A stretch of 14,532 bases of DNA. It comes from an uncultured Bacillota bacterium. Its GTDB lineage: Bacteria > Bacillota > Clostridia > Peptostreptococcales > Anaerovoracaceae. Positions within the stretch are counted from its first letter, which is position 1; each line of letters starts with the position of its first letter. The DNA is taken from positions 1 to 14,532 of the forward strand of contig CAMJRV010000020.1 of NCBI GenBank assembly GCA_946408315.1, read 5' to 3'. Positions 1 through 7,398 of the stretch are shown piece by piece. Both the position numbers and the translations under genes were made by a program. The notes beneath the pieces were generated by a model. That model was not told the origin of the DNA. It worked only from the letters and a program-made list of their open reading frames with translations, and searched no databases.

Positions 1-318
1 CTCAAGGATCCCGGCTATTTTGACACGTTCCGGATGGAATTGCTGCTGGACCGGCTCCATAACATGACGAACACCCTGGAAAAGGTGAACCATCTCAACC
101 GGATAAAAGGTGTTCCCTTGACTCGGGACAATTCTATCGACCGGGTCCAGGAATCCCTGGACGCCGTCAAAGGACTGCTTTATGCGAACAAGTCCTCCAA
201 AAAGATCGATACTCTTTCCAATACTCTGTCAAATGTAAAACAACTTGGTGATATGCAGGGGCTTATGACCAACATGGCACCAATTTTATCTATGCTTTCC
301 AACAAAGATGATAAATAG
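1..318 (+). CDS. C-terminal fragment of an unrecognised helical protein
   Basis: The reading frame is open from the first base of the window and ends at TAG 316-318, so only the last 105 residues are visible and the true start lies upstream. An internal ATG at 34 has no ribosome binding site and is not taken as the start. The visible part is rich in Leu, Asn, Lys, Ser and Met with regular hydrophobic spacing, as in amphipathic helices. The tail has repeated Leu-Ser-Asn-type steps (LSNTLSNVKQLGDMQGL) and ends in a charged NKDDK. There is no membrane segment, cysteine cluster or catalytic motif. I do not recognise the family, and its upstream neighbours are outside the window. No terminator is visible before the fba promoter. 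Confidence 0.6.
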   Translation, partial: LKDPGYFDTFRMELLLDRLHNMTNTLEKVNHLNRIKGVPLTRDNSIDRVQESLDAVKGLLYANKSSKKIDTLSNTLSNVKQLGDMQGLMTNMAPILSMLSNKDDK

Positions 319-341
319 TTACCAAAAATATAAAAAAGATA

Positions 342-370
342 TATGCAATTCCTCCCGATTAGGGTATAAT
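342..370 (+). promoter_or_regulatory. Probable fba promoter
   Basis: A perfect -10 box TATAAT lies at 365-370, preceded by GGG. A weak -35 (TATGCA) sits 17 bp upstream at 342-347. Transcription would begin near 377, giving a leader of about 140 nt before fba. The -10 is convincing; the -35 is poor. Confidence 0.5.
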
Positions 371-385
371 AAGCTTAGTTAATTT

Positions 386-495
386 TGTTATTCCTGCGAC
401 AATAACAGCAGGAGAAATCTACAAACAGCAGTTCAGTGGATTTCAATGCATAAGTCCGCCGGTAATTTGCTCCGACAGTGCGCAAATTCGGCGGA
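386..495 (+). promoter_or_regulatory. Structured 5' leader of fba
   Basis: Near the 5' end, TGTTATT (386-392) can pair with AATAACA (401-407). The competing stem CCTGC (393-397) with GCAGG (408-412) overlaps the first one's loop and flank. Closer to the gene is a strong hairpin: TCCGCCG (455-461) plus AATTTGC (464-470) pair with GCAAATT (482-488) plus CGGCGGA (489-495). That gives 14 pairs with a 2-nt bulge and an 11-nt loop, ending 8 nt before the Shine-Dalgarno GGGAGG at 504-509. No U-run follows, so it is not a terminator. It could stabilise or process the mRNA, or regulate it. I do not recognise a known riboswitch class. Confidence 0.45.
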
Positions 496-517
496 TAAAC
501 TATGGGAGGGATTTAAT

Positions 518-1447
518 ATGGCATTGGTAACATCAAAGGAAATGTTTGCAAAGGCATTAAAGAGCGACTACGCGGTAGGTGCTTTCAATGTGAACAACAT
601 GGAAATTATCCAGGGTATTGTTGACGCTGCAACGGTGGAAAATGCACCGCTGATTCTTCAGGTATCCGCCGGTGCGAGAAAATACGCGAAGCCTACTTAT
701 CTCGTTAAGCTGGTGGAAGCCGCAATCGAGGATTCCGGCCTTGACATCGTTTTACATCTTGACCACGGCGAAGATTTCGAAATCTGTAAAAAGTGCGTGG
801 ACGACGGTTTTACTTCCGTTATGATCGACGGTTCCAAACATCCTTTTGAAGAAAATATCGCACTGACCAAGAAGGTCGTAGAATACGCTCATGCAAAAGG
901 CGTCGTAGTAGAAGCCGAGTTGGGCAAACTGGCCGGCGTAGAAGACGACATCAAGGTAGACGCCCGTAACGCTACATTCACCGATCCGGAAGAGGCGGCT
1001 GAATTCGTTGAGAAAACGGGAGTAGACTCTCTGGCTATCGCCATCGGTACAAGCCACGGCGCATATAAGTTCAAAGGCGATCCTTATCTCGATTTTGAAA
1101 GACTTCAAAAGATCAGCAGCCTGATCCCCAACACTCCGCTCGTTCTGCACGGCGCATCCACCGTACTGCCCGAATTCGTAGAGCTCTGCAACAAATACGG
1201 CGGAAATATCCCCGGAGCTCAAGGCGTTCCGGAAGATATGATCAGAACGGCTGCCAAGTACGGCGTCTGTAAGGTAAATATCGATACGGACCTGAGACTT
1301 GCCATGACTGCGGAAATCAGAAAGATCTTCATGGAAAATCCCGCTGAGTTCGATCCGAGAAAGTACCTGGGCCCTGCAAGGGATGCGATCCAGAAAATGG
1401 TACAGCACAAGATCAAGAACGTCCTCGGTTCCAGCAACCAGAGGTAG
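518..1447 (+). CDS. fba: Class II fructose-1,6-bisphosphate aldolase
   Basis: This is a cytoplasmic enzyme of glycolysis and gluconeogenesis that cleaves fructose-1,6-bisphosphate to dihydroxyacetone phosphate and glyceraldehyde-3-phosphate, using a divalent metal, normally zinc. The 309 residues form one TIM-barrel domain. VLHLDHGEDFE holds the family's catalytic Asp (D82) and first metal-binding His (H83). Further family positions are VEAELG (around E134), GTSHGAYKF (H180), VLHGAS (H211) and the phosphate-site segment KVNIDTDLR (residues 252-260). Length fits the clostridial class II type of about 305-310 residues. The ATG at 518 is chosen because GGGAGG at 504-509 precedes it at good spacing and homology begins at MALVTSKEMF. 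An in-frame ATG at 446 would translate through a strong leader hairpin and adds nothing family-like. It is monocistronic, with its own promoter and terminator. Confidence 0.95.
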   Translation: MALVTSKEMFAKALKSDYAVGAFNVNNMEIIQGIVDAATVENAPLILQVSAGARKYAKPTYLVKLVEAAIEDSGLDIVLHLDHGEDFEICKKCVDDGFTSVMIDGSKHPFEENIALTKKVVEYAHAKGVVVEAELGKLAGVEDDIKVDARNATFTDPEEAAEFVEKTGVDSLAIAIGTSHGAYKFKGDPYLDFERLQKISSLIPNTPLVLHGASTVLPEFVELCNKYGGNIPGAQGVPEDMIRTAAKYGVCKVNIDTDLRLAMTAEIRKIFMENPAEFDPRKYLGPARDAIQKMVQHKIKNVLGSSNQR

Positions 1448-1490
1448 GCCAGACTTGTTTCACGATTTTGATTCAGACTCAATTCATTAT

Positions 1491-1520
1491 AAAAAGACAG
1501 AGCCTCAGGGCTCTGTTTTT
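1491..1520 (+). terminator. Bidirectional intrinsic terminator between convergent genes
   Basis: ACAGAGCC (1497-1504) pairs perfectly with GGCTCTGT (1509-1516) around a TCAG tetraloop. A run of T follows on the plus strand (1516-1520), and AAAAAG lies on the other flank, giving a U-run on the minus strand too. It sits between fba (+) and the last gene of the minus-strand operon, so it can end both. Confidence 0.9.
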
Positions 1521-1558
1521 ATGTTCTGTAATAAATGCCGACGAAATTGTAAAAAAGC

Positions 1559-2128
1559 TCATTTGGCCGTCATGTACTGAATAAATCCGTCCGCCTGGTA
1601 GTCCCCCATCAGAAGGGCCGATCGAAGCATTCTGTCGAAGATATCCAGGTCCTTGTCAAAATCTCCCGACGCCAACGCCATCGCGTCCTGGATCAGCATT
1701 CCGACGTAGTTGTATAACAGGGTCTGCCATTGCTTCTCCTCCCAGAACGGGTTGATTTTCGCGTAGTGTGCCGCAATGTCCGCCGCATTCGCATAGAGCC
1801 GCTGGATGCTGTAATCCACCTCAGCCTGATCCCCTTTCGCCAGCGCGTTGGCCAGGGTTTGGATATAGATGGCATGCAGGGACAGCAGATGTAAAAACTC
1901 TTCGCTCAGCGGCGTCCCGAAAATGAGCTCCGCCTTTTGCTGAAAGGAATGAGGCAAATCATAAAGGCGGCTTGCAATGGTGTCCGCGTTGCCGTAATCG
2001 GAAAAAACCGCTTTGAAGTATTCCCGGGTCAAAAATGCCATCTGAGTCATGAGATGTCTGAAATTCTTTACCAGGTTGAGATATGCATAGTCCGAATAGG
2101 ATAGTTCTTCTTTTCCGCTTATCATCAT
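1559..2128 (-). CDS. Small helical protein of unknown function
   Basis: This 189-residue, all-helical, soluble protein has no signal peptide or membrane segment. Its pattern YANAADIA (residues 112-119), INPFWEEKQW (125-134), a DIFDRML segment (162-168) and MGDYQADG (174-181) matches a family of short Bacillota proteins that I recall databases sometimes label acetylglutamate kinase. It has no nucleotide-binding glycine motifs and is far too short for that enzyme, so the label should not be trusted. The first ATG of the frame (2146) is rejected because GAGGAGG, an ideal ribosome binding site, lies inside it, 9 nt before the ATG pair at 2128/2125. It is the last gene of the ilv operon, 65 nt after the second ilvN, and ends at the terminator shared with fba. 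Its role there is unknown. Confidence 0.75.
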   Translation of the reverse strand: MMISGKEELSYSDYAYLNLVKNFRHLMTQMAFLTREYFKAVFSDYGNADTIASRLYDLPHSFQQKAELIFGTPLSEEFLHLLSLHAIYIQTLANALAKGDQAEVDYSIQRLYANAADIAAHYAKINPFWEEKQWQTLLYNYVGMLIQDAMALASGDFDKDLDIFDRMLRSALLMGDYQADGFIQYMTAK

Positions 2129-2193
2129 CTTGCCGCGCCTCCTCATTCTGCTTTAATGCATAATATGATTCACGGCCTGATTTTGCCATCGCG

Positions 2194-2679
2194 TTATACG
2201 GACTCCGCGCCCTTTTGAAGGGCGATGGTTCCGGTCCTCGCAACCTCAAGGATATTGTAATGAGAAAGCAGTTCGATTAGGAGGTCGACCTTTTCCGGCC
2301 TGTCGGAGAGCTCTACCGTAAGGGTCGTATGGGAGATATCAACGATTTCTCCCTGCATGATCTTCACGATATCGATGATCTCGCCCCGCTGGGTCGCCGA
2401 CATCTTCACCTTCACCAGAACGAGCTCCCGTCGGGTAATCTCGTCCTGATTCAGCTTTCTCACCTTGATGACGTCGATCTGCTTGTTGAGCTGCTTGGTG
2501 ACCTGCTCGGCAATATAATCATCCCCGTCTACCAGCAGCGTGATCCGGGAAATGTTCTTATCCTCTGTCGTACCTACGGCCAGGCTGTCGATATTGAAGC
2601 CTCTTCTGGCAAAAAGTCCCGAGATTCGGGACAGGACGCCGGCCTTATTTTCAACTAAAACTGAAATCGTATGTTTCAT
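2194..2679 (-). CDS. ilvN: Acetohydroxyacid synthase small (regulatory) subunit, second copy
   Basis: This 161-residue regulatory partner of IlvB activates the large subunit and normally confers valine feedback inhibition. An N-terminal ACT domain (about residues 3-75) starts MKHTISVLVENKAGVLSR. N11, G14 and N29, the valine-binding positions in E. coli IlvH, are all present. The C-terminal domain (about 85-158) carries the family segments ELVLVKVK and LEVARTGTIAL. It is the more canonical of the two tandem small subunits. The ribosome binding site GAGG overlaps the stop of the upstream copy; the two genes are only 4 nt apart, so translational coupling is likely. Length is normal for the family (about 160). 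Confidence 0.92.
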   Translation of the reverse strand: MKHTISVLVENKAGVLSRISGLFARRGFNIDSLAVGTTEDKNISRITLLVDGDDYIAEQVTKQLNKQIDVIKVRKLNQDEITRRELVLVKVKMSATQRGEIIDIVKIMQGEIVDISHTTLTVELSDRPEKVDLLIELLSHYNILEVARTGTIALQKGAESV

Positions 2680-2683
2680 GGTA

Positions 2684-3154
2684 TTACCTCTTCATGGCGA
2701 CGACGCCGGTCTTGACCAGTTCGATGATCCCGTAGGGCTTGAATATCTCTATCATTTCGCTGATCCGCTCCTCCGTCTCCAGCGCCTCCAGAATCAGATA
2801 GTCCTTACTCATCTCGATGACTCTCGCGTTGCAGGCATTGGCAACGACGATGATGCCCACCCGGTCATTGACGTCCGCTTTTACCTTCATGAATAAAAGC
2901 ACCTTGCTGATCATGCTTTCAGCCTGGATATCTTCGATGCTGATGATATCCTCCAGCTTTTCCAGTTGACTGATCACCTGGGCGATGACGATGTCGTCTC
3001 CCCGAACGACGATGGTCAGTCTGGAAAATCGTTCGTCCTCGGTAGAGCTTCCGATGAAGGAGTCGATATTATACCCCCGTCTCCGGAAAAGACCCGAAAC
3101 CCTGCTCGTTACGCCGGGCTGGTTGTTTACCAGTGCAGTTAAGACATGCTTCAT
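2684..3154 (-). CDS. ilvN: Acetohydroxyacid synthase small subunit-like protein, first copy
   Basis: This 156-residue protein has the same two-domain plan. The ACT domain begins MKHVLTALVNNQPGVTSR, and N11, G14 and N29 are conserved. The C-terminal half is more divergent: KVLLFMKVKADVNDRVG replaces the usual ELVLVKV segment, and IELVKTGVVAMKR replaces VEVARTG. Over the first 32 residues it matches the second copy at 21 positions. The ATG at 3154 is chosen because GGAGGG precedes it by 7 nt and the ACT domain starts there; the frame extends upstream only as a shadow of ilvB. It lies 16 nt after ilvB and 4 nt before the second ilvN. The pair may form a mixed regulatory subunit, or one copy may have specialised; this is inference. 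Confidence 0.9.
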   Translation of the reverse strand: MKHVLTALVNNQPGVTSRVSGLFRRRGYNIDSFIGSSTEDERFSRLTIVVRGDDIVIAQVISQLEKLEDIISIEDIQAESMISKVLLFMKVKADVNDRVGIIVVANACNARVIEMSKDYLILEALETEERISEMIEIFKPYGIIELVKTGVVAMKR

Positions 3155-3170
3155 ATATACACCCTCCATT

Positions 3171-4787
3171 CTACAGCGACGGTTCATTCTCATCGACGAT
3201 GCATTCCAGCAGGTAAACACCCTTATGGTCCAGCATCTCCGCGATTGCTTCCTCAGCGTCATCCAGGCTGGCTATACTCCGCCCGGGGATGCCGTAAGCT
3301 CCCGCAATAGCGACCACATTGGGGCTTCCGGTGAGATCGACTGCCATTTCGTTATTCTTATAGGACTTTTTCTGGATTTCCTTTACCAGCCCTAATTTGT
3401 CGTTTTTCATGACCACGATTTTGATATCCACATCGTGCTGGCAGATGGTCGCAAGCTCCATCATCTGCATCTGGAACGAGCCGTCACCGCAGACGGCAAC
3501 GACGGTTTTTTCGGGATCGGCAAGCTTTGCACCGATGGCCGCCGGAATGGAATAACCCATGGTGCCCATCCCGCCGGAAGTCAGGAAACGTCCCGTTTTC
3601 ACTTCACAGTTGGCCGCCGACCAGATCTGATTCTGCCCCACGTCGGCGCAGTAAATATGGTCCTCCGGCAGCATACAGGAAAGCATGTTGACAAAAGCTT
3701 TGGGATTGATCCCGTGCTTTCTCGGCGCGTAGTCCAGCTTGAGCTTCTCCCGCTTCGCCTTCAGAAGGCCGACCCACTCGTCGGTCTTTGCGGCAGGCTC
3801 CGCTTCCATGATCTGCGTCAGGATTTCTTTCGCGTCGCCTACTACCGGTACAAAAGTGCTGAGATTCTTTCCGATTTCCGCCGGATCGATATCGATGTGG
3901 ACGATCTTCGTGCTGGCGCTGACATTGGCAGGCAGCAGCACCGCCCGGTCGGAAACCCGCGCTCCGATGATGATCAGCAGGTCGGAGTCCGAGAGGGCCT
4001 GGTTGGCGACGGATTTTCCGTGCATTCCAAGCATGCCCATATACAAAGGATGGGCGGTCGGAACTGCTCCGATCCCCATCATCGTAGATATCACGGGTAT
4101 ATTGACGGTTTCGATGAACCGCTTCAGTTCCTCCTGCGCGTCTGCGGCAAAAATCCCGCCGCCTGCACATACCACAGGGCGTTCTGCACCGTTGATGGCC
4201 CGGATGACCCGCTTGATCTGGCCCGCATGTCCCCGGATGGTCGGCTTATAGCCCCGGAGATCCACCGGCCCGGCCGGTATAAAATCGAGCTTCTCCTGCT
4301 GGACGTTGACCGGAATATCGATCAGGACCGGCCCCGGCCTTCCCGTGGAAGCGATATGAAACGCTTCTTTGATGATTCGGGGAAGATCTTCCGCGTCCTT
4401 TACAAGATAGCTGTATTTTGTGAACGGCTCCGCCGCGCCGGTCATATCGGCTTCCTGAAACACGTCTCTTCCGAGAAGATCGCTGGAAACCTGGCCGGTG
4501 ATCGCTACGAGGGGAACGCTGTCCATATAGGCGGTGGCAAGGGCCGTGATCAGATTGGTCGCACCCGGTCCGGAGGTCGTCATGCAGACTCCCGGTCTTT
4601 TCCTGATCCTGGCATAGCCGCTCGCTTCATGGCCGGCATGCTGCTCATGCCGGACCAGAATATGTCTGATGCTCGATTTGGAAAGTTTATCGAAAAGCGG
4701 AGCAATGGTTGCGCCGGGATATCCGAATATAATCTCCACCCCTTCGTTTTCCAAGCATCTTACAATAGCTTCTGCTCCTGTAATCAT
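3171..4787 (-). CDS. ilvB: Acetohydroxyacid (acetolactate) synthase large subunit
   Basis: This thiamine-diphosphate enzyme condenses two pyruvates to acetolactate, or pyruvate plus 2-ketobutyrate to acetohydroxybutyrate, the first shared step to branched-chain amino acids. The 538 residues have the usual three domains. The N-terminal domain has FGYPG and RHEQHAGHEASGYAR with catalytic E48, then SGPGATNLITALATAYMDS and a GRDVFQEAD segment. The central FAD-type domain follows, and the C-terminal thiamine-binding motif starts at GDGSFQM (about residue 432). Oddities: GARVSDR stands where GARFDDR is usual, LGLVKEIQK where LGMVRQWQ is usual, and the protein ends at DENEPSL without the common V/PMVPPGA tail. 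AGGAG precedes the ATG by 8 nt. It lies 46 nt after ilvE and 16 nt before the first ilvN. Confidence 0.93.
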   Translation of the reverse strand: MITGAEAIVRCLENEGVEIIFGYPGATIAPLFDKLSKSSIRHILVRHEQHAGHEASGYARIRKRPGVCMTTSGPGATNLITALATAYMDSVPLVAITGQVSSDLLGRDVFQEADMTGAAEPFTKYSYLVKDAEDLPRIIKEAFHIASTGRPGPVLIDIPVNVQQEKLDFIPAGPVDLRGYKPTIRGHAGQIKRVIRAINGAERPVVCAGGGIFAADAQEELKRFIETVNIPVISTMMGIGAVPTAHPLYMGMLGMHGKSVANQALSDSDLLIIIGARVSDRAVLLPANVSASTKIVHIDIDPAEIGKNLSTFVPVVGDAKEILTQIMEAEPAAKTDEWVGLLKAKREKLKLDYAPRKHGINPKAFVNMLSCMLPEDHIYCADVGQNQIWSAANCEVKTGRFLTSGGMGTMGYSIPAAIGAKLADPEKTVVAVCGDGSFQMQMMELATICQHDVDIKIVVMKNDKLGLVKEIQKKSYKNNEMAVDLTGSPNVVAIAGAYGIPGRSIASLDDAEEAIAEMLDHKGVYLLECIVDENEPSL

Positions 4788-4833
4788 AATACTGTCTCCT
4801 ATATTCTACGAGGGTTGAAACTGCCCCATTTCT

Positions 4834-5913
4834 TTATGGCCGGGGCTCAACTTCAACTGTCCATTCAAATTTATCTTCCAATTTACCGAGCTGGATGCCG
4901 GATAACATATCGTACAGCTTCTGGGAAAGCGTTCCGATCTTGCCGTCGTTGATCACGATCTCTCTGTCTTTCCAGCCAAGCTCGCCTACTGGAGAGATGA
5001 CGGCCGCCGTACCGGAAGCGAACACTTCCGAAAGCTTGCCTTCATCATATGCTCGGAAGATTTCATCGATGGTGATCCTCCGCTCTGAAACCTTTACGCC
5101 CCAGTCCTTCAGCAGCTGAATGACGGAATCTCTCGTGATTCCCGGCAGGATCGTTCCTTCCAGAGGCGCGGTGATGACTTCGCCGTCGATGACGAAGAAG
5201 GCGTTGGAGGTTCCGATTTCCTCCACGTATTTCCGCTCTACCCCGTCAAGCCACAGGACCTGGGAATATCCTTTTTCATGGGCCTTTTCCTGAGACTTCA
5301 TCGCTGCGACATAGTTTCCGCCGATCTTGCTGTAGCCGGTACCGCCCAGGGCGGCTCTGACATATTCGTCCTCTACAAAGATTCTGGTCGGCGTCATCCC
5401 GCCCTTATAATAGGCTCCGACGGGGCTGAGTATGACGATAAAGAGGTATTCATTCGAAGCGCGGACTCCCAAAAACGGCTCCGACGCAATAATAAACGGT
5501 CTGATATACAGGGACGTCCCTTCCTTTTCAGGCACCCAATCGGCGTCGATTCCGACCACGGCCTTGATGGCTTCCACAAAGAGCTCTTCATCCAGTTTGG
5601 GGATGCAGATTCTGTCGTTGGTCTTCGTCGTTCTCTTTGCGTTCATATCCGGCCGGAACAGGAGGATCTTGCCTTCCTTTGTCTTGTATGCCTTCAGGCC
5701 TTCAAACATCTCCTGTGCGTAATGGAATACGGCTGCCGCAGGGTCCAGGGAGAGGGGTGCGTAGGGAACGATTCTTCCGTCATGCCAGCCCTTGCCTTCC
5801 GTGTAGTTCATGATAAACATATGATCTGTAAAGACCGATCCGAACTCCAGTGTATCCGGGTCCGGCTTCTGCTTCGGATTCGATGTCCTCGTTACGTTAA
5901 ATTCATACTTCAT
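4834..5913 (-). CDS. ilvE: Branched-chain amino acid aminotransferase
   Basis: This PLP-dependent fold-type IV transaminase interconverts valine, leucine and isoleucine with their 2-keto acids, using glutamate/2-oxoglutarate. At 359 residues it is of the longer type shared by many Bacillota and by eukaryotic BCATs rather than the ~310-residue E. coli form. Visible motifs are FHYAQEMFEGLKAY (63-76), LYIRPF (135-140), GYSKIGGNYVAAM with the PLP lysine at K196, QVLWLDGVERKYVEEIGTSN, LPGITRDS, and FASGTAAVISPVG near the C-terminus. The ATG at 5913 gives the normal N-terminus; a modest AGG/GGTGAT purine stretch precedes it. It lies 54 nt after pncB and 46 nt before ilvB, with no promoter or terminator seen in either gap, so it is probably cotranscribed. 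Confidence 0.95.
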   Translation of the reverse strand: MKYEFNVTRTSNPKQKPDPDTLEFGSVFTDHMFIMNYTEGKGWHDGRIVPYAPLSLDPAAAVFHYAQEMFEGLKAYKTKEGKILLFRPDMNAKRTTKTNDRICIPKLDEELFVEAIKAVVGIDADWVPEKEGTSLYIRPFIIASEPFLGVRASNEYLFIVILSPVGAYYKGGMTPTRIFVEDEYVRAALGGTGYSKIGGNYVAAMKSQEKAHEKGYSQVLWLDGVERKYVEEIGTSNAFFVIDGEVITAPLEGTILPGITRDSVIQLLKDWGVKVSERRITIDEIFRAYDEGKLSEVFASGTAAVISPVGELGWKDREIVINDGKIGTLSQKLYDMLSGIQLGKLEDKFEWTVEVEPRP

Positions 5914-5967
5914 AAAATGATCACCAACCTTTTCTGTTTCCCGGACCCGAAGGACAGGCCCGCTTCC

Positions 5968-7398
5968 TTATTCCTGATATTCTTCAATTAATTTTTGTTT
6001 CAATTCCCAAAGTTCCTTCGACAGGTCCACATAATACTCATGAGGGTTTTCAAACCGAAGGATTTCTTCCCAAAGGGTTTCAATCTGAGCTTTGCAGTAA
6101 TCCCGGATCTCATCGATGCCTGGAGACTGATAGACGCATTTCCCTTTATCAAAGATCGGAACCCGGAGGTTCTTTGCGTAGAAGTTTGAAATCTTCTTTC
6201 GCTTCCATGTGATCTGCGGGTCGAAAATTTCATATTCGCTGCCTTCCGGAATCTTTTCGTGATCCAGGGTGATGACGTCCGCTACCGCTTTATTCGTATC
6301 CTTGTCAAAGAGGCGGTAAACCGTCTTAAAACCCGGATTCGTTATCTTTTCAACGTTTTCACTGATCTTCATCTTTGGAATGAGCACGCCGTCTTTTTCC
6401 AGACCGGCAAGCTTGTACACGCCCCCGAAAACCGGCTCCGATTTTGACGTGATCAGCCTTTCCCCTACCCCGAAGGTATCGACACAGGCGCCCTGCCCGA
6501 TGACGTCGCGGATGATATACTCATCCAGAGAATTGGACACCACGATGGTACATTCCTGCAGGCCCGCCTTGTTCAGCATGGCTCTGGCCCGCTTCGTCAG
6601 ATAGGTGACGTCGCCGCTGTCGATACGGATTCCCATCTTTTTCGGTTTCAATTCCTGGAAGACCTTGATGGCCGCGGGAATGCCGGAGTTGATGACGTTA
6701 TACGTGTCGACCAGCAATACGCAGTTTTCCGGGTAGATTTTCGCATAAGCTTTAAAGGCTTCATATTCGCTCGGGAACATCTGTACCCAGCTATGGGCCA
6801 TCGTCCCAAGGGCGGGAATTTTAAAGTCCCTCTCCGCAAGGGCGCAGGCTGTTCCGATACAGCCTCCGATATATGCGGCTCTGGCGCCGTGCACAGCTCC
6901 GGAACCTCCGTGGGCTCTTCTCGTTCCGAATTCCATAACGCCGCGTCCCTGGGCTGCTCTCACGATACGGTTCGCTTTCGTTGCGATCAGGCTCTGATGG
7001 TTGATCGCAAGGAGCATGATTGTTTCTACAAATTGGGCCTGTATCACAGGCCCTCGTACCGTAACCAGCGGTTCTCCCGGGAAGACGGGCGTTCCTTCGG
7101 GAACGGCCCAAACGTCGCATTCAAATTTAAAACTTATGAGATATTCCAGGAAGCTTTCGCTGAAGATTCCCTTTCCTCTCAGGTAATCGATATCCCGTTC
7201 GTCGAATTCCAAATTGTCAAGATAACCGATCATCTGCTCCAGACCTGCCATGATGGCAAATCCGCCTTCGTCGGGTATCTTCCTGAAAAACAGGTCAAAA
7301 TAAGCGATGTCGTCGGCCATTCCCGTTTCAAAGTACCCGTTGGCCATGGTCAGCTCATAGAAATCCGTTAGCAGGGTGGTGTTTATCTTGTCAATCAT
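5968..7398 (-). CDS. pncB: Nicotinate phosphoribosyltransferase
   Basis: The enzyme converts nicotinate and PRPP, with ATP hydrolysis, to nicotinate mononucleotide in the NAD salvage (Preiss-Handler) pathway. The 476 residues match the longer bacterial type. Visible motifs are LLTDFYELTMANGYF (9-23), GTRRAHG (158-164), ALGTMAHSWVQMFPSE with H202 as the expected phosphorylated histidine, LLVDTYNVINSG (228-239), RIDSGDV (258-264), and a C-terminal domain with KRKKISNFYAKNLRVP. The ATG at 7398 has GGAGGAAT upstream, and its first 8 nt overlap the end of the EamA gene (ATGATTGA), suggesting translational coupling. Its place at the head of a branched-chain amino acid operon is unusual; no metabolic link is obvious. 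Confidence 0.95.
   Translation of the reverse strand: MIDKINTTLLTDFYELTMANGYFETGMADDIAYFDLFFRKIPDEGGFAIMAGLEQMIGYLDNLEFDERDIDYLRGKGIFSESFLEYLISFKFECDVWAVPEGTPVFPGEPLVTVRGPVIQAQFVETIMLLAINHQSLIATKANRIVRAAQGRGVMEFGTRRAHGGSGAVHGARAAYIGGCIGTACALAERDFKIPALGTMAHSWVQMFPSEYEAFKAYAKIYPENCVLLVDTYNVINSGIPAAIKVFQELKPKKMGIRIDSGDVTYLTKRARAMLNKAGLQECTIVVSNSLDEYIIRDVIGQGACVDTFGVGERLITSKSEPVFGGVYKLAGLEKDGVLIPKMKISENVEKITNPGFKTVYRLFDKDTNKAVADVITLDHEKIPEGSEYEIFDPQITWKRKKISNFYAKNLRVPIFDKGKCVYQSPGIDEIRDYCKAQIETLWEEILRFENPHEYYVDLSKELWELKQKLIEEYQE

Noticed and set aside
386..412. H-type pseudoknot in the fba leader
   Set aside because: The two stems would need zero-length connecting loops, which is not geometrically reasonable; treated as alternative hairpins.
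1959..2193. Minus-strand frame starting MAKSGRESYY between the second ilvN and the helical protein
   Set aside because: No ribosome binding site; it runs out of frame through most of the well-supported helical protein gene.
3435..4952. A 505-codon plus-strand frame opposite ilvB and the end of ilvE
   Set aside because: Antisense shadow of real genes produced by their codon bias; no motifs and no ribosome binding site.
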